A stretch of 57,446 nt of DNA from Myxococcota bacterium (GTDB lineage Bacteria > Myxococcota_A > UBA9042 > DTJE01), in contig JAGOKF010000017.1 in assembly GCA_017994695.1 (NCBI GenBank), positions 1 through 57,446 on the forward strand, read 5' to 3'. The position numbers and the translations under genes were made by a program. This document shows positions 38,608 to 47,439 of the stretch, piece after piece (positions within the stretch are counted from its first letter, which is position 1; every line of letters starts with the position of its first letter). Below the pieces are notes generated by a model, which made no database searches, had not been told where the DNA came from, and saw only the letters and a program-made list of their open reading frames with translations.

Positions 38608-39952
38608 TCAAGGGGATCCGGGGCGGCCGGGGGTCGGGTCCCTGGGACGCAGCGCCGCGATGCCGAAGCGGCCCGCCAGGGAGGGTGGGATCCCGTGGCA
38701 GTAGCGGTCCTGGGGGCAGCCCCGGCAGGCCCGGGCCTTCACCCGCCGGTCGGGGGCGGGGGGCACCGGGGATTCCGGGTCCAGGTAGTCGATGTCCGTT
38801 CGCGGCGCCATGCCGGCCAGGTCTTCCGGGGTCGGCAGCACCGGCGCCGGGTCCCGGAGGATGCACAGGGGCGGCGCGCAGTCCCCGAGGAAGGGGTCCA
38901 CGGTCCGGTCCAGGGCCCGGCAGGCCTCGAGGGCCCGGTCCAGGGCCGGCCCCATCTCCTCGAGCGGCACGGCCAGGTCGGGGGCCTTCCGGTGGCCCAC
39001 CTCGTTCATCATCGTCAGGAAGAAGGTCGCGGCGTCGTCCGAGGGGCCCAGGATGTCCGCGACGAATCGCACCGTGTCCGGGAGGTCCGGGAGGTTCAGG
39101 CGGGTCAGCACCACGTTCACGGTGACGGCCAGGGGGGGCATCGCGGCGGCCAGGTTCCGGAGGCCCTGGACGGCCCGATCGAACTGCCTCCGGCTCCGGG
39201 TGATCCGGTGGTACACCTCGGGGCGATGGGAATGGAAACTGACCAGGACCCGGCGGACGCCCAGGTCCCGGATCTCGAGGACCCTCTCCGGGTCGGCGAA
39301 CCGGACCCCGTTGGTCTGCAGCCCGATCCGGGCGGCTCCCAGGTCCCGGAGGGTCCGCAGCAGGACCGTGAAGCGGGGATGGATCGAGGGCTCCCCGCCG
39401 GTCAGCATCACCTGGTCGGTATCGGGCCGGAGGATCGGCCGAAGCAGGTCCGGCAGGTCCGCCGGGTCCAGGCGCCTCGGTCCCAGCCGGACGAAGCAGA
39501 AGGGGCAGCGCTGGTTGCACCGGAACTCCACCCGCAGGAGCAGTTCCCGGCTGCGCCCCCCCCCCGATCTCGATCCACCGGTCGGTCCCGGTCTCCCGGC
39601 GTTCCTCGGAATGTTCGGGCAGGTCCACGCCCAGGGGCATTCCGGGACGAAGCCGCTCGGGCAGGGAGTCCAGCGCCCGCAGCAGCCGCTCCATCTCGTC
39701 ACCCGACAGGACGACCCCCGGCGCTTGCCGGTAGCGGATGCGGAACCCCTGGGCCTCCCGGTAGAAGGCCTCTCCCGGAAGGACGCCCGGCGGGAGCACC
39801 TCCACCAGGAACCGCGGGTTCGATCCGGGATCGGATCGTGCCTCCACGAGGAGTCCCGGCCCCGGAGGCAGCATGCGGACGAAAAATCCGGCCGCGGCCA
39901 GAGCCTCTTCAAGACATTCCCGGCAGGTGCTGGAAGCCAGGCGGCCCTCCAT
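38608..39952 (-). pseudogene. Radical SAM enzyme gene split by a frameshift at a G10 tract
   Basis: Two open frames together make one plausible protein of about 447 residues. The first 130 codons run from ATG 39952 (MEGRLASSTCRECLEEALAA) to the homopolymer; the remainder, in another frame, holds the radical SAM core FRCNQRCPFCF (C-x3-C-x2-C for the iron-sulfur cluster), VMLTGGEPSIHP, and a Cys-rich tail (CAPPLCIL, CRGCPQDRYCHG) like an auxiliary-cluster domain. Nine Gs instead of ten (39556-39565) would restore the frame. No other damage is visible, so phase variation or a base-calling error fits as well as decay. Substrate is unknown. Confidence 0.75.
39556..39565. repeat. Homopolymer tract of ten C/G
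   Basis: Ten consecutive C (plus strand) lie inside the radical SAM gene exactly where its two frames meet. Confidence 0.9.
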
Positions 39953-40007
39953 GAAGGGGCGTCCGGGGCGCTTTGCAGGCCCTAGGAAGACCAGCGAGCC
40001 CCCGGAA

Positions 40008-41174
40008 CTAGTCCCCCATCAGCAGCGTCATGTCGTCCATCTCGTCCAGAGAGACCCCGTGCCTGCGGAACTCTCGCACCAGGATCTCCCGGGTCTCCTG
40101 CGCGAAGGAATCGGTCATGGCAAACTCGAGTCGGTGCTGTCGATACAGCGGCGCGACCCTGTGCAGGGCGTGCATGCGGTCGATGCGAGCCGCCCGGACC
40201 ATCGGGGCCAGGCGCGAGACCAGGCCCATCGGGTCCATCGGGAGCATGGGCTGGATCACCACGAAGGTCGTGATGCCCTCTCGATGCAGTGTCTCCAGGG
40301 CCTCGAGGCGGTCCTCGATGGGGTCCGCTCCCGGCTCGAAGAGGGCCCGCATCCGGTCGTCGTCGGTGGGAATGGAGAAGCCGACCGCGATCCGCCGGAA
40401 GCGTCGGAACAGGTCGAGGTCCCGGAGCACCAGCGATGCCCGGGTCAGGATCATCGGTGCAAAGCCGGTTCCGGCCAGGACCTCCAGGCAACCCCGCGTG
40501 ATGCCGAATCGCCTCTCGGCCGGCTGGTAAGGATCGGTCAGGACGGGACTGAATCGGACCGGTCCCGGTGGATATCGCCCGACCTCTTCCGCAAGGACCT
40601 GGGGGGCGTTGACCTTCACGTCAAGCCACCGGCCCCAGGGCAGGGCGGGGAGCCCCTCCAGTTCCCGGGCCCAGTCGGCTCTCTCGGCCACGAAGCAGAA
40701 ATCGCAGCCGATCAGGCAGCCCGAATAGGGATTGACGTAGTACTGGCCCAGACCTTCGGGAATCAGCACCCGATCGACCTTCACCGAACGGACCAGCGAC
40801 TGCCGACTGATGGTCAGGCGGTCGGGCTTCTCGAAGGAGGCCTCGAAGGCAAGGACCCTCTGCACCACCCGTTCCAGCATTTCCAGCCCCGCGGCGTCCA
40901 GAGGCCGGGACCCGAAGGGCCACCACAGGGTCACATCGAACCACCTCGTGCGGGCATGGAAGGGTCGGCGATCGTCGGGACGTTCCAGTTCCACGACCAG
41001 GATCCGGTCCCCGTTGCGAAGGGTCAGGGAGGGGCCCTGCTCCGACTCCCAGGTGACAGCCTCCCAGCCTGCGGGCAATGCCCCCGGAGCGAAGAGAGGG
41101 GAGAACAGGTCCCGGACGAGGTCGTCCAGGAAGCGCGATCCGGGGAGGGGGATTTCCGGTGGTCGGTTCGGCAT
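40008..41174 (-). CDS. Radical SAM protein of the SplB/Rv2578c group (COG1533)
   Basis: The 388-residue protein has the cluster motif NPYSGCLIGCDFCF (C-x3-C-x2-C) and the group marker WLDVKVNAPQVLAEEV, followed by FSPVLTDPYQPAER and ILTRASLVLRDLDLF, which form the barrel. Spore photoproduct lyase is the best-known relative, but this protein lacks the full set of SPL residues, so repair of thymine dimers is only a possibility. About 100 N-terminal residues form a separate domain (TWESEQGPSLTLRNGDRIL). The ATG at 41174 is preferred as the start of conserved sequence. It is 55 bases upstream of the frameshifted radical SAM gene. Confidence 0.85.
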   Translation of the reverse strand: MPNRPPEIPLPGSRFLDDLVRDLFSPLFAPGALPAGWEAVTWESEQGPSLTLRNGDRILVVELERPDDRRPFHARTRWFDVTLWWPFGSRPLDAAGLEMLERVVQRVLAFEASFEKPDRLTISRQSLVRSVKVDRVLIPEGLGQYYVNPYSGCLIGCDFCFVAERADWARELEGLPALPWGRWLDVKVNAPQVLAEEVGRYPPGPVRFSPVLTDPYQPAERRFGITRGCLEVLAGTGFAPMILTRASLVLRDLDLFRRFRRIAVGFSIPTDDDRMRALFEPGADPIEDRLEALETLHREGITTFVVIQPMLPMDPMGLVSRLAPMVRAARIDRMHALHRVAPLYRQHRLEFAMTDSFAQETREILVREFRRHGVSLDEMDDMTLLMGD

Positions 41175-41227
41175 CGCGACCGTCCCCTTCAGCCGGATTC
41201 CAAGTATCCGTGTCGCAAGGATGCCGG

Positions 41228-42110
41228 TCAAGGAAGAGTGGAGTCCACGGACGTGGTGCAAGGAGACGTCTTTCGGAGCGAAGCGACGATCGAACGAGCC
41301 CCCGCCCGCGAACGGACCACGAAGGTTGGCCGAACTCCTCCACGGCCAGGGGTCACGGCCGACCGCAGTCCTCCCGGTCGCCCCCGGGCCCGATCCTGGT
41401 CCGGGAGGTGGATCGCCAGGGCCCCGTCCTCCAGGGAGGCGTCGAAGACGTCCAGTTCCTCGACCACGACGTCGGTCCAGGCCCCACCCTCCTGCCCGGC
41501 CCGATCCCGGACGACGTAGGACAGTCGGTGACTGCCCCGAGACAGCACGACGCCTTGCAGCGACTCCCCGGTCCCGAGGGGACCGTCCCGGTCCGACGAC
41601 CAGGAGCCCGGGGCCAGCATCTCTCCTTCGGGGTCGTAGGACTCACCCCGCAGGGTCCAGGGTGTCCCCGGCGCCGCCCGCGTCCCCGGGTGCCGGCCAG
41701 GCCACCCGGACCACCGGGGGCCGATCGGGGGCCCGGAGATGGTCCACCTGGTCCTGGGCAGTCCGGATGCCGTCCGTGGCCAGAACCCGGATCGACACGG
41801 TCCCGCTTCCTTCCAGGAAGCCCGCGTCGAAGGTCGCCGAGTTCCCCTCCACGGTCCCGGACGCCTCGACGAAGGCCTCCGTCCCGGCTGAACTGGACGC
41901 GGTACTGGACCTGCTGGTGGAAGGGCACGATCCCCCCGGGATCCGCCGTCTCGGAATCCCCGCCGTCCCACCGGACCTCGAAGGTGCCGTCCAGCAGGGC
42001 CCCGGGGGACGGGCCGTTCCCCGCCGATTCGATCATTCCCCAGGTGAAGATGCGGCGCACCGGGGCCCCGGCAGGCGATTGACAGGGGGCCCGTTCTGCC
42101 TCTATGAGGA
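41228..42110 (-). pseudogene. Decayed gene with Ig-like (PKD/cadherin-type) domains
   Basis: Three minus-strand frames carry one continuing protein. The first piece (about 42110-41880) reads GTFEVRWDGG and VQYRVQFSRDG. A shift near 41880 leads to GSGTVSIRVLATDGIRTAQD. A shift near 41660 leads to SYDPEGEMLAPGSWSSDRDG, then PLGTGESL and SRGSHRLSYVVRDRAG. The last block is typical of Ig-like repeats in large surface proteins of myxobacteria-like genomes. There is no credible start codon, and the upstream end abuts the divergent DUF819 gene. I read this as the tail of a truncated surface protein. Confidence 0.6.
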
Positions 42111-42134
42111 ACTCGACCCTGCTGGCGACCGGCG

Positions 42135-43265
42135 ATGTCCGCGAGTCCCCTGCCCGAGACCCTCGCTTCCTTCGGCCTGCCGCTGCTGGCCATCGCGGCC
42201 GCCCGGCGCTGGGCATGGGCCCGGACCGTGGGGCCCGGGGCCCTCTGCTATCTGGGGGGAATCCTGCTGGCCAACCTGCCGGGGGTGACGCCGGCCCCGG
42301 AAGTCTTGGAGCCGATCGCCTGGGGGACCGTTTCGCTGTCGATTCCCCTGCTGCTATTCTCGATCGACTTCCCCCGGTGGTTCCGGCTGGCCCGGGGGGC
42401 CCTGCTGGCCTTCGGGCTGGCCACGACGGCCTCGGTGGCGGTGCCCCTGGCCCTGGGAGGCCTGCTGGGATCGCGGATCCCCCATGCCCCCGAGGTGTCG
42501 GGGATGCTGGCGGGGGTGTACATCGGCGGAACGCCGAACATGGCGGCCCTGGCGGCGGCCTTCGGGGTCCCCGGGGACGTCTTCGTCAGCACCAACGCCG
42601 CGGATTTGCTGTGGAGCGCGATCTACCTGACGCTGGTGATGAGCGTCGGACCCCGGTGGCTCGGTCGCTGGTTCCGGAAACCGCAGGCCGCGGAAGGCGT
42701 CCGGGACGACGCGCGGTGGGCCCCCGAGACGCCGGCCCGGTGGAGACACCGGCTGTCGGGCCTGCTGCTGGCCGGGGCCTGCGCCGGGACGGGGGCCCTG
42801 ACCTTCCGGCTGGTCCCGGGGGGCTTCGGGATGGCCGCCGCGGTGCTGGCCACCACCACCCTCGCCTCGGCATGCTCGCTGGTGCCCTTCGTGCGAACGC
42901 TGCCCGGCACCTGGTCCTCGGGCCAGTACCTGCTGCTCTGCTTCTGCACGGCCGCCGGGGCGATGGCGGACATGACCCGCCTCGTGGCCACCGGCCCGGC
43001 CTTCCTGGGATTCACGGCCCTGGTGATCGGGCTGGTCGCGGTGCTGCAGTTCCTGCTGATGGGCCTCTTCCGGGTGGACCGGGACACCGCCATCGTGACC
43101 AGCGTGGCGACGATCATGAGCCCCCCCTTCGTGGTCCCGGTGGCGGATCGCCTGGGAAACCGGGAGGTGCTGCTGACGGGCATCCTCGGCGGCCTGGTGG
43201 GGTACGCGGTGGGCAACTACCTCGGCATCGCCGTCACGGCCGCCCTGCGCTGGTGGGGTTCCTAG
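42135..43265 (+). CDS. DUF819-family membrane protein
   Basis: The 376-residue protein has about ten membrane helices. The signature GVYIGGTPNMAALAAAFGVP followed by NAADLLWSAIY marks the DUF819 (YjcL-like) family, whose relatives fall near anion or carboxylate transporters. A second half repeats the arrangement (LLCFCTAAGAMADMTRL, TGILGGLVGYAVGNYLG), indicating an inverted two-repeat fold. The transported substance is unknown. The gene stands alone after a decayed gene. Confidence 0.85.
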   Translation: MSASPLPETLASFGLPLLAIAAARRWAWARTVGPGALCYLGGILLANLPGVTPAPEVLEPIAWGTVSLSIPLLLFSIDFPRWFRLARGALLAFGLATTASVAVPLALGGLLGSRIPHAPEVSGMLAGVYIGGTPNMAALAAAFGVPGDVFVSTNAADLLWSAIYLTLVMSVGPRWLGRWFRKPQAAEGVRDDARWAPETPARWRHRLSGLLLAGACAGTGALTFRLVPGGFGMAAAVLATTTLASACSLVPFVRTLPGTWSSGQYLLLCFCTAAGAMADMTRLVATGPAFLGFTALVIGLVAVLQFLLMGLFRVDRDTAIVTSVATIMSPPFVVPVADRLGNREVLLTGILGGLVGYAVGNYLGIAVTAALRWWGS

Positions 43266-43310
43266 CGTCCGGGGCCCGATCGCACCCCGGCCGCCCTCCG
43301 GAACGCCGAC

Positions 43311-44897
43311 TCAGTGGCAGCAGCAGTCCGAATCGGCGCAGCCCAGCCCCACCTTCAGCGTGAACGGACCCCAGTCCTGCTGGTCGTCGAAGGCCGATGC
43401 CCCGTCCACCACGACCGTGTACCACCCGGTCTGATCCGCCCGCCAGGTGATCGTTTCGGGCTTGCCGTCCCCGGCGTCGTACCGGCAGGCGAGGAGGTCC
43501 GTCTTCCAGGAGGAGGCGCAGGAGGTCCCCCGGTAGAGTTTCAGGCTCACCTGGAAGGTGGATGTCTTGGGCGTGGCGGTCAGGGTGATGTCGTCGCCCG
43601 CCCGGAGCCACACCCGGTAGAACAGATCGTACCTGGCGTCCCAGCAGTCCGGGCCCCCGATGGAGGGAAGGTCGTCGTTGTTCCCCTGGCCGGTGGTGTC
43701 GCCGCTGGTCGTGAAGCCCGCCGCCGCCGCGGTCCGGCCCACCACCTTGGGCGTCGAGCAGGTCTTCCCGGCCGGGGCGAGGTCGCTGGCGCAGCCCTGG
43801 GTGCCGGCACAGGGATCGAAGCAGGTGCCCTCGGCATTGCAGCGCCAGTAGGCGGGGCAGTCGGAATCGCCCCGGCACTGGCGGCAGGCGCCGGACCGGC
43901 AGAAGGGGGTCGCGACCGGGCACGGGATGCAGGAGAGGCCGCAGGCGTCGTCGGTGTCGCAGGCGATGCAGGCCCCTTCCAGGCAGCGCCGACCGGCCAG
44001 GCAGGACCCCGCCTGGCAGACGCAGGATCCGTCCCGGCAGGCGGGGGTCTCGCCGGTGCAGGCCAGACAGCCGGGGCCACAGTGCGCCGGGTCGTCGAGA
44101 GCGCAGGGAACGCACTCCCCCTGGTTGCACCACTGGCCCCCGGGACAGTCCCCCGGTTCCCGGCACTGGCGGCAGCGTCCCAGCACGCACCGGGGAGTGT
44201 CCAGGGGGCAGGGCTGGCAGGTGGACCCGCAGGCGTCGTCGGTGTCGCATCCCTTGCAGAGACCGTCGATGCAGAAGAGGTCCCCGCAGGAGTCCTCCCG
44301 GCAACGGCAGCCGCCCATCCAGCAGTCGGGATGGGACCCGGGACAGGCCAGGCAGGTGACCCCGCAATGGTCCGGGTCGTCGTCCCGGCACCGCTCGCAC
44401 TGGCGGGTCGCCGGGTCGCACCAGAACCCGGGTCCGCAGTCCACGTCGCCGACGCACCGGACGCAGCGTCCCTGGTCGCAGATGGGCGTCCCGGTGCCCA
44501 GGCACCGCCGGCAGTCCTCCCCGCAGGCGGTGTCGAAGTTGCACGGCTGGCAGGTGCCGTCCAGGCAGAGGGACCCGGGCCCGCAGGCCGGCCCCCCGCC
44601 GCATCCGGCCGGCAGGTCCGCCGGGGGTCCCTGGTCGGGAGGCAGGACGTCGCCGCCGGCACCCGGGTCCTCCCCCGGGGCGGCATCGGTCCCGGGTCCC
44701 CCGTCATCGGGAAGGTCCTCCGGCAGCCCCGGGTCCTGCCCGGAACCCGGATCGACCGCGGGCCCCGGGTCGCGGCCGGCGTCCGCGGGCACGCCGGGGT
44801 CCGGGAAGACGATCGGGAGGTCCGTTCCGGAGGAGGAGCCCCCTCCACAGGCCAGGGTCCACAGGGACAGCCAGAGAATCCATCGGCGTCCGCGCAT
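43311..44897 (-). CDS. Cys-rich repeat lipoprotein
   Basis: The 528-residue protein has a lipobox (SLWTLACGGG), then an Asp/Pro/Gly-rich linker (residues 20-98), then about 270 residues of Cys-rich repeats such as CDTDDACGSTCQPCP and CRQCREPGDCPGGQWCNQGEC that look like tandem EGF- or stefin-like disulfide modules. A C-terminal beta-sandwich of about 140 residues (FYRVWLRAGDDITLTAT, GWYTVVVDGA) resembles the bacterial pre-peptidase C-terminal fold and ends CADSDCCCH. Such proteins are usual at the surface of myxobacteria-like bacteria; function is unknown. It lies 25 bases after the methyltransferase-like gene and may share its transcript. Confidence 0.85.
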   Translation of the reverse strand: MRGRRWILWLSLWTLACGGGSSSGTDLPIVFPDPGVPADAGRDPGPAVDPGSGQDPGLPEDLPDDGGPGTDAAPGEDPGAGGDVLPPDQGPPADLPAGCGGGPACGPGSLCLDGTCQPCNFDTACGEDCRRCLGTGTPICDQGRCVRCVGDVDCGPGFWCDPATRQCERCRDDDPDHCGVTCLACPGSHPDCWMGGCRCREDSCGDLFCIDGLCKGCDTDDACGSTCQPCPLDTPRCVLGRCRQCREPGDCPGGQWCNQGECVPCALDDPAHCGPGCLACTGETPACRDGSCVCQAGSCLAGRRCLEGACIACDTDDACGLSCIPCPVATPFCRSGACRQCRGDSDCPAYWRCNAEGTCFDPCAGTQGCASDLAPAGKTCSTPKVVGRTAAAAGFTTSGDTTGQGNNDDLPSIGGPDCWDARYDLFYRVWLRAGDDITLTATPKTSTFQVSLKLYRGTSCASSWKTDLLACRYDAGDGKPETITWRADQTGWYTVVVDGASAFDDQQDWGPFTLKVGLGCADSDCCCH

Positions 44898-44922
44898 CGC
44901 GTCTCCTCCGCGGGGGTGTCCG

Positions 44923-45714
44923 TCAACGGGCCGCGGCCCGGCAGGGTTCCCCCGATCCGGTTCCCCCGTCGGGCCCCTCGGGAAGGATCGGCCGGAGATC
45001 CCCCCCGATCCCGGACCGGACCGCGAGGTCCGGGAAGGTCCCGAGGCAGGGATCGGGACGCGCCTCCGAGGGGACCTCCACCGACGCGATTTCCGGCACG
45101 GACCCCAGGGTCCGGGGCCCCACCCGCCGGGGAAGGAAGCGCCCGGTGGCGGCGACATAGCGGTCCCAGGCCTCCCCGAACCGGTTCGCCAGCAGGCGCT
45201 CCTCCCGGGGCAGGCGCAGGGTGATCAGGATCAGGATCACCGCGATGCCGATCCCCCCGATGCCCGCGTTGGCGGACACCAGGCCCGAGGCCGCGAAGAA
45301 CAGCAGGTAGGCCGCGTAGATGGGGTGCCGGATGAAGCGGTAGGGCCCGGTCTCCACGAGCCGGTGGTCGGCCCGCAGTCGCAGGGTGGGGCTGAAATAG
45401 ACCCCCAGGGCCCGGTGGGCGGCCACCAGCAGGCACAGGGCGCACAGGGACAGGGGCACCCCGGCCAGGCGCACCCAGGCCGGCAGTCCCACCGAGAACC
45501 GGTCCGCCTCGGGGCGCCCGGCGGCGTACATCCCCACCAGGACCACCAGGGACAGGGTCAGGACCAGGCGCAGCAGCACCGTGAACCACCCCTCGGCCCG
45601 GACCCGGGGCGGGGCCGCGACGGTCCCCGTCACCCACTTGAAGTGGAACCGGATCCCCGCCAGGGCCGTGAACTGGGCGATGACCAGCCAGCGGAACAAG
45701 GTGTCCAGTTCCAT
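44923..45714 (-). CDS. Isoprenylcysteine carboxyl methyltransferase (ICMT)-like membrane protein
   Basis: The 263-residue protein has five membrane helices and the ICMT/PEMT hallmark ETGPYRFIRHPIYAAYLLFF, followed after one more helix by REERLLANRFGEAWDRYVA, the residues that bind the SAM cofactor in this superfamily. Bacterial members methylate lipids, isoprenoids or exported Cys. About 60 extra residues at the C-terminus (VPSEARPDPCLGTFPD) are not part of the family. It heads a likely operon with the Cys-rich lipoprotein gene, but a substrate link is speculative. Confidence 0.82.
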   Translation of the reverse strand: MELDTLFRWLVIAQFTALAGIRFHFKWVTGTVAAPPRVRAEGWFTVLLRLVLTLSLVVLVGMYAAGRPEADRFSVGLPAWVRLAGVPLSLCALCLLVAAHRALGVYFSPTLRLRADHRLVETGPYRFIRHPIYAAYLLFFAASGLVSANAGIGGIGIAVILILITLRLPREERLLANRFGEAWDRYVAATGRFLPRRVGPRTLGSVPEIASVEVPSEARPDPCLGTFPDLAVRSGIGGDLRPILPEGPDGGTGSGEPCRAAAR

Positions 45715-45826
45715 GGGTCCCGGGCCCCGGGAGACCCGGTCACTCTACCCCGAATGGCGCCTTGCGAACAAGGTTCGCCCCGGGAGGGGCCTCCGGGCGA
45801 CGGGAATCCGGGTGGGATGGCCCCGG

Positions 45827-45855
45827 TTGACCCCTGCCCCGGCCGTGGTTACCTT
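45827..45855 (+). promoter_or_regulatory. Promoter of the outer-membrane protein gene
   Basis: TTGACC (45827-45832) and TACCTT (45850-45855) are 17 bases apart; the start would lie about 35 bases before the GTG at 45896. Confidence 0.5.
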
Positions 45856-45895
45856 GCGCCATCGGCCCCGGACAGAACCTGGACGGAGACGCCCC

Positions 45896-47377
45896 GTGCG
45901 AACGTCGCCCCTGCTGCCCTCCTCGATCGCGGCCCTCCCGGTCCTGCTGGCCGGCCTGGCGGCCCCGGCCCTGGGAGCCACCTTCCTGGAGTTCGCCGGG
46001 GCCCCCCCGTCGGCCCATCCCTTCGTCGGGCGGGTCCTGCCAGGGGGACCCGATGCGGCCTACTTCAACCCCGCCCTGTTGCCCGAGGTGCCCAGGCAGT
46101 TCAGCCTGGGGCTGTTCTACCTGTGGCAGGACCTGGACGTGTCCCTGGACGCCCGCCCTGCCGGCGCCGATGTGCCCGGGACGATCTACGACGCGCGCCT
46201 TCCCGATCCCGGCGGCGGCACCCGGCGCCTGGAGGACCGCCCCATTCCCACGGCCAGGCTGCCCCGGGCGAGGGGTTCCGGGGACTCCTCGGGAGGCCGC
46301 CTCTACCTGCACCTGGGCGCGGTGATGAAGTTCTGGAAGGACCGCGTGGCCCTGGCATTCCTGGGAGCGCTGCCCGCGGCCCAGTTCCAGGCCCAGCGGC
46401 CCTTCTACGTGGACGAGCGGGAGCAGGCCTTCTCGAACTCCCTGCACTTCGAGCGCCTGGAGGACCGCCTGGAGGCCAACGCCTTCGTGCTGTCCCTGGC
46501 GGTGCGCCCGATCCCCCAGATCAGCCTGGGAGCCGGGGTCCGCATCGCCACCGGGTCCAGGGTCCAGAACGAGATTTACGTCCCCGACTCGGGCAACCAG
46601 GGGACCTCCCTCTCCGACTCGGAGATCGTCGTCGGCACCCGGATCACCGGCCACGTCGGGGTGTCCGCCCGGCCCTGGAAGGGGCTCCGGGCCGCGGTGA
46701 CGGTCCACCTGGAGGAGTCCTCCCGGAGCACCACGAAGACCCGGACCCGGTTCTGGAACGAGGACGGCACCTCGGCCGAGGGCAACACGTCCGAGACCTC
46801 CCGGGTCTTCCTGTGGGAACCGCTCCGGGTGGGGTTCGGCGCGGGGTGGGACGGCGACCCGTCGGGGGTCGTGGACGGGTGGCGGGTCGGGGTCGGCGGG
46901 CTGTGGCAGCAGTGGTCCCGGTATTTGGATCGCCAGGGGGAGAGGCCCGCCGACCGCTGGAAAGACACGGTGTCGGTGTCCGCGGGAGGGGAGGTGACCG
47001 TCCGGGGTCACCGGCTGGCCGCGAACCTGGCCTGGGACCCCACGCCGGTGCCGGACCAGGCGGGGCGCAGCAACTACGTGGACTCGGACCGGATCGGGGG
47101 CAGCCTGGCCTGGGAGGCCTCCTGGCCCGTGGGCCGGGTGCGCCTGGGGGCCCAGGTGGGCCTGGAGGTCCAGGGGCTCCTGCCCCGGCGGACGGTCAAG
47201 GACCCCGGGGCGGCGAATCCCGTCCGGGACGAGTTCCCCGACGCGGCGGTGGACGCCGCCACCGGGCAGCCGGCGGCCGGCGCCGAGGGGCTCCAGACCA
47301 ACAACCCGGGCTGGCCCGGATGGAAGTCCCGGGCCTGGATGGTCGGGGGCGGCGCGGCCGTGAAGGTGTTCTTCTAG
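45896..47377 (+). CDS. FadL/OMPP1-like outer-membrane barrel protein
   Basis: The 493-residue protein has a signal peptide (SIAALPVLLAGLAAPALGA), then the FadL-type opening with GPDAAYFNPALLPEVPR, which corresponds to the N-terminal hatch motif (A-x-x-NPA). Alternating strands fill the remainder (LGAGVRIATGS, RVGVGGLWQQWSRY) and it ends AVKVFF with the terminal Phe needed for BAM insertion. FadL relatives let hydrophobic molecules cross the outer membrane. The start is a GTG behind GGAG. A lipoprotein gene and a DUF2141 gene follow on the same strand. Confidence 0.82.
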   Translation: MRTSPLLPSSIAALPVLLAGLAAPALGATFLEFAGAPPSAHPFVGRVLPGGPDAAYFNPALLPEVPRQFSLGLFYLWQDLDVSLDARPAGADVPGTIYDARLPDPGGGTRRLEDRPIPTARLPRARGSGDSSGGRLYLHLGAVMKFWKDRVALAFLGALPAAQFQAQRPFYVDEREQAFSNSLHFERLEDRLEANAFVLSLAVRPIPQISLGAGVRIATGSRVQNEIYVPDSGNQGTSLSDSEIVVGTRITGHVGVSARPWKGLRAAVTVHLEESSRSTTKTRTRFWNEDGTSAEGNTSETSRVFLWEPLRVGFGAGWDGDPSGVVDGWRVGVGGLWQQWSRYLDRQGERPADRWKDTVSVSAGGEVTVRGHRLAANLAWDPTPVPDQAGRSNYVDSDRIGGSLAWEASWPVGRVRLGAQVGLEVQGLLPRRTVKDPGAANPVRDEFPDAAVDAATGQPAAGAEGLQTNNPGWPGWKSRAWMVGGGAAVKVFF

Positions 47378-47439
47378 GGCCCGGCGGGAACCGTTCGCAG
47401 ACGCCTGCGGACGGGGACCCCGGGAAGGAGGATCGGGGC

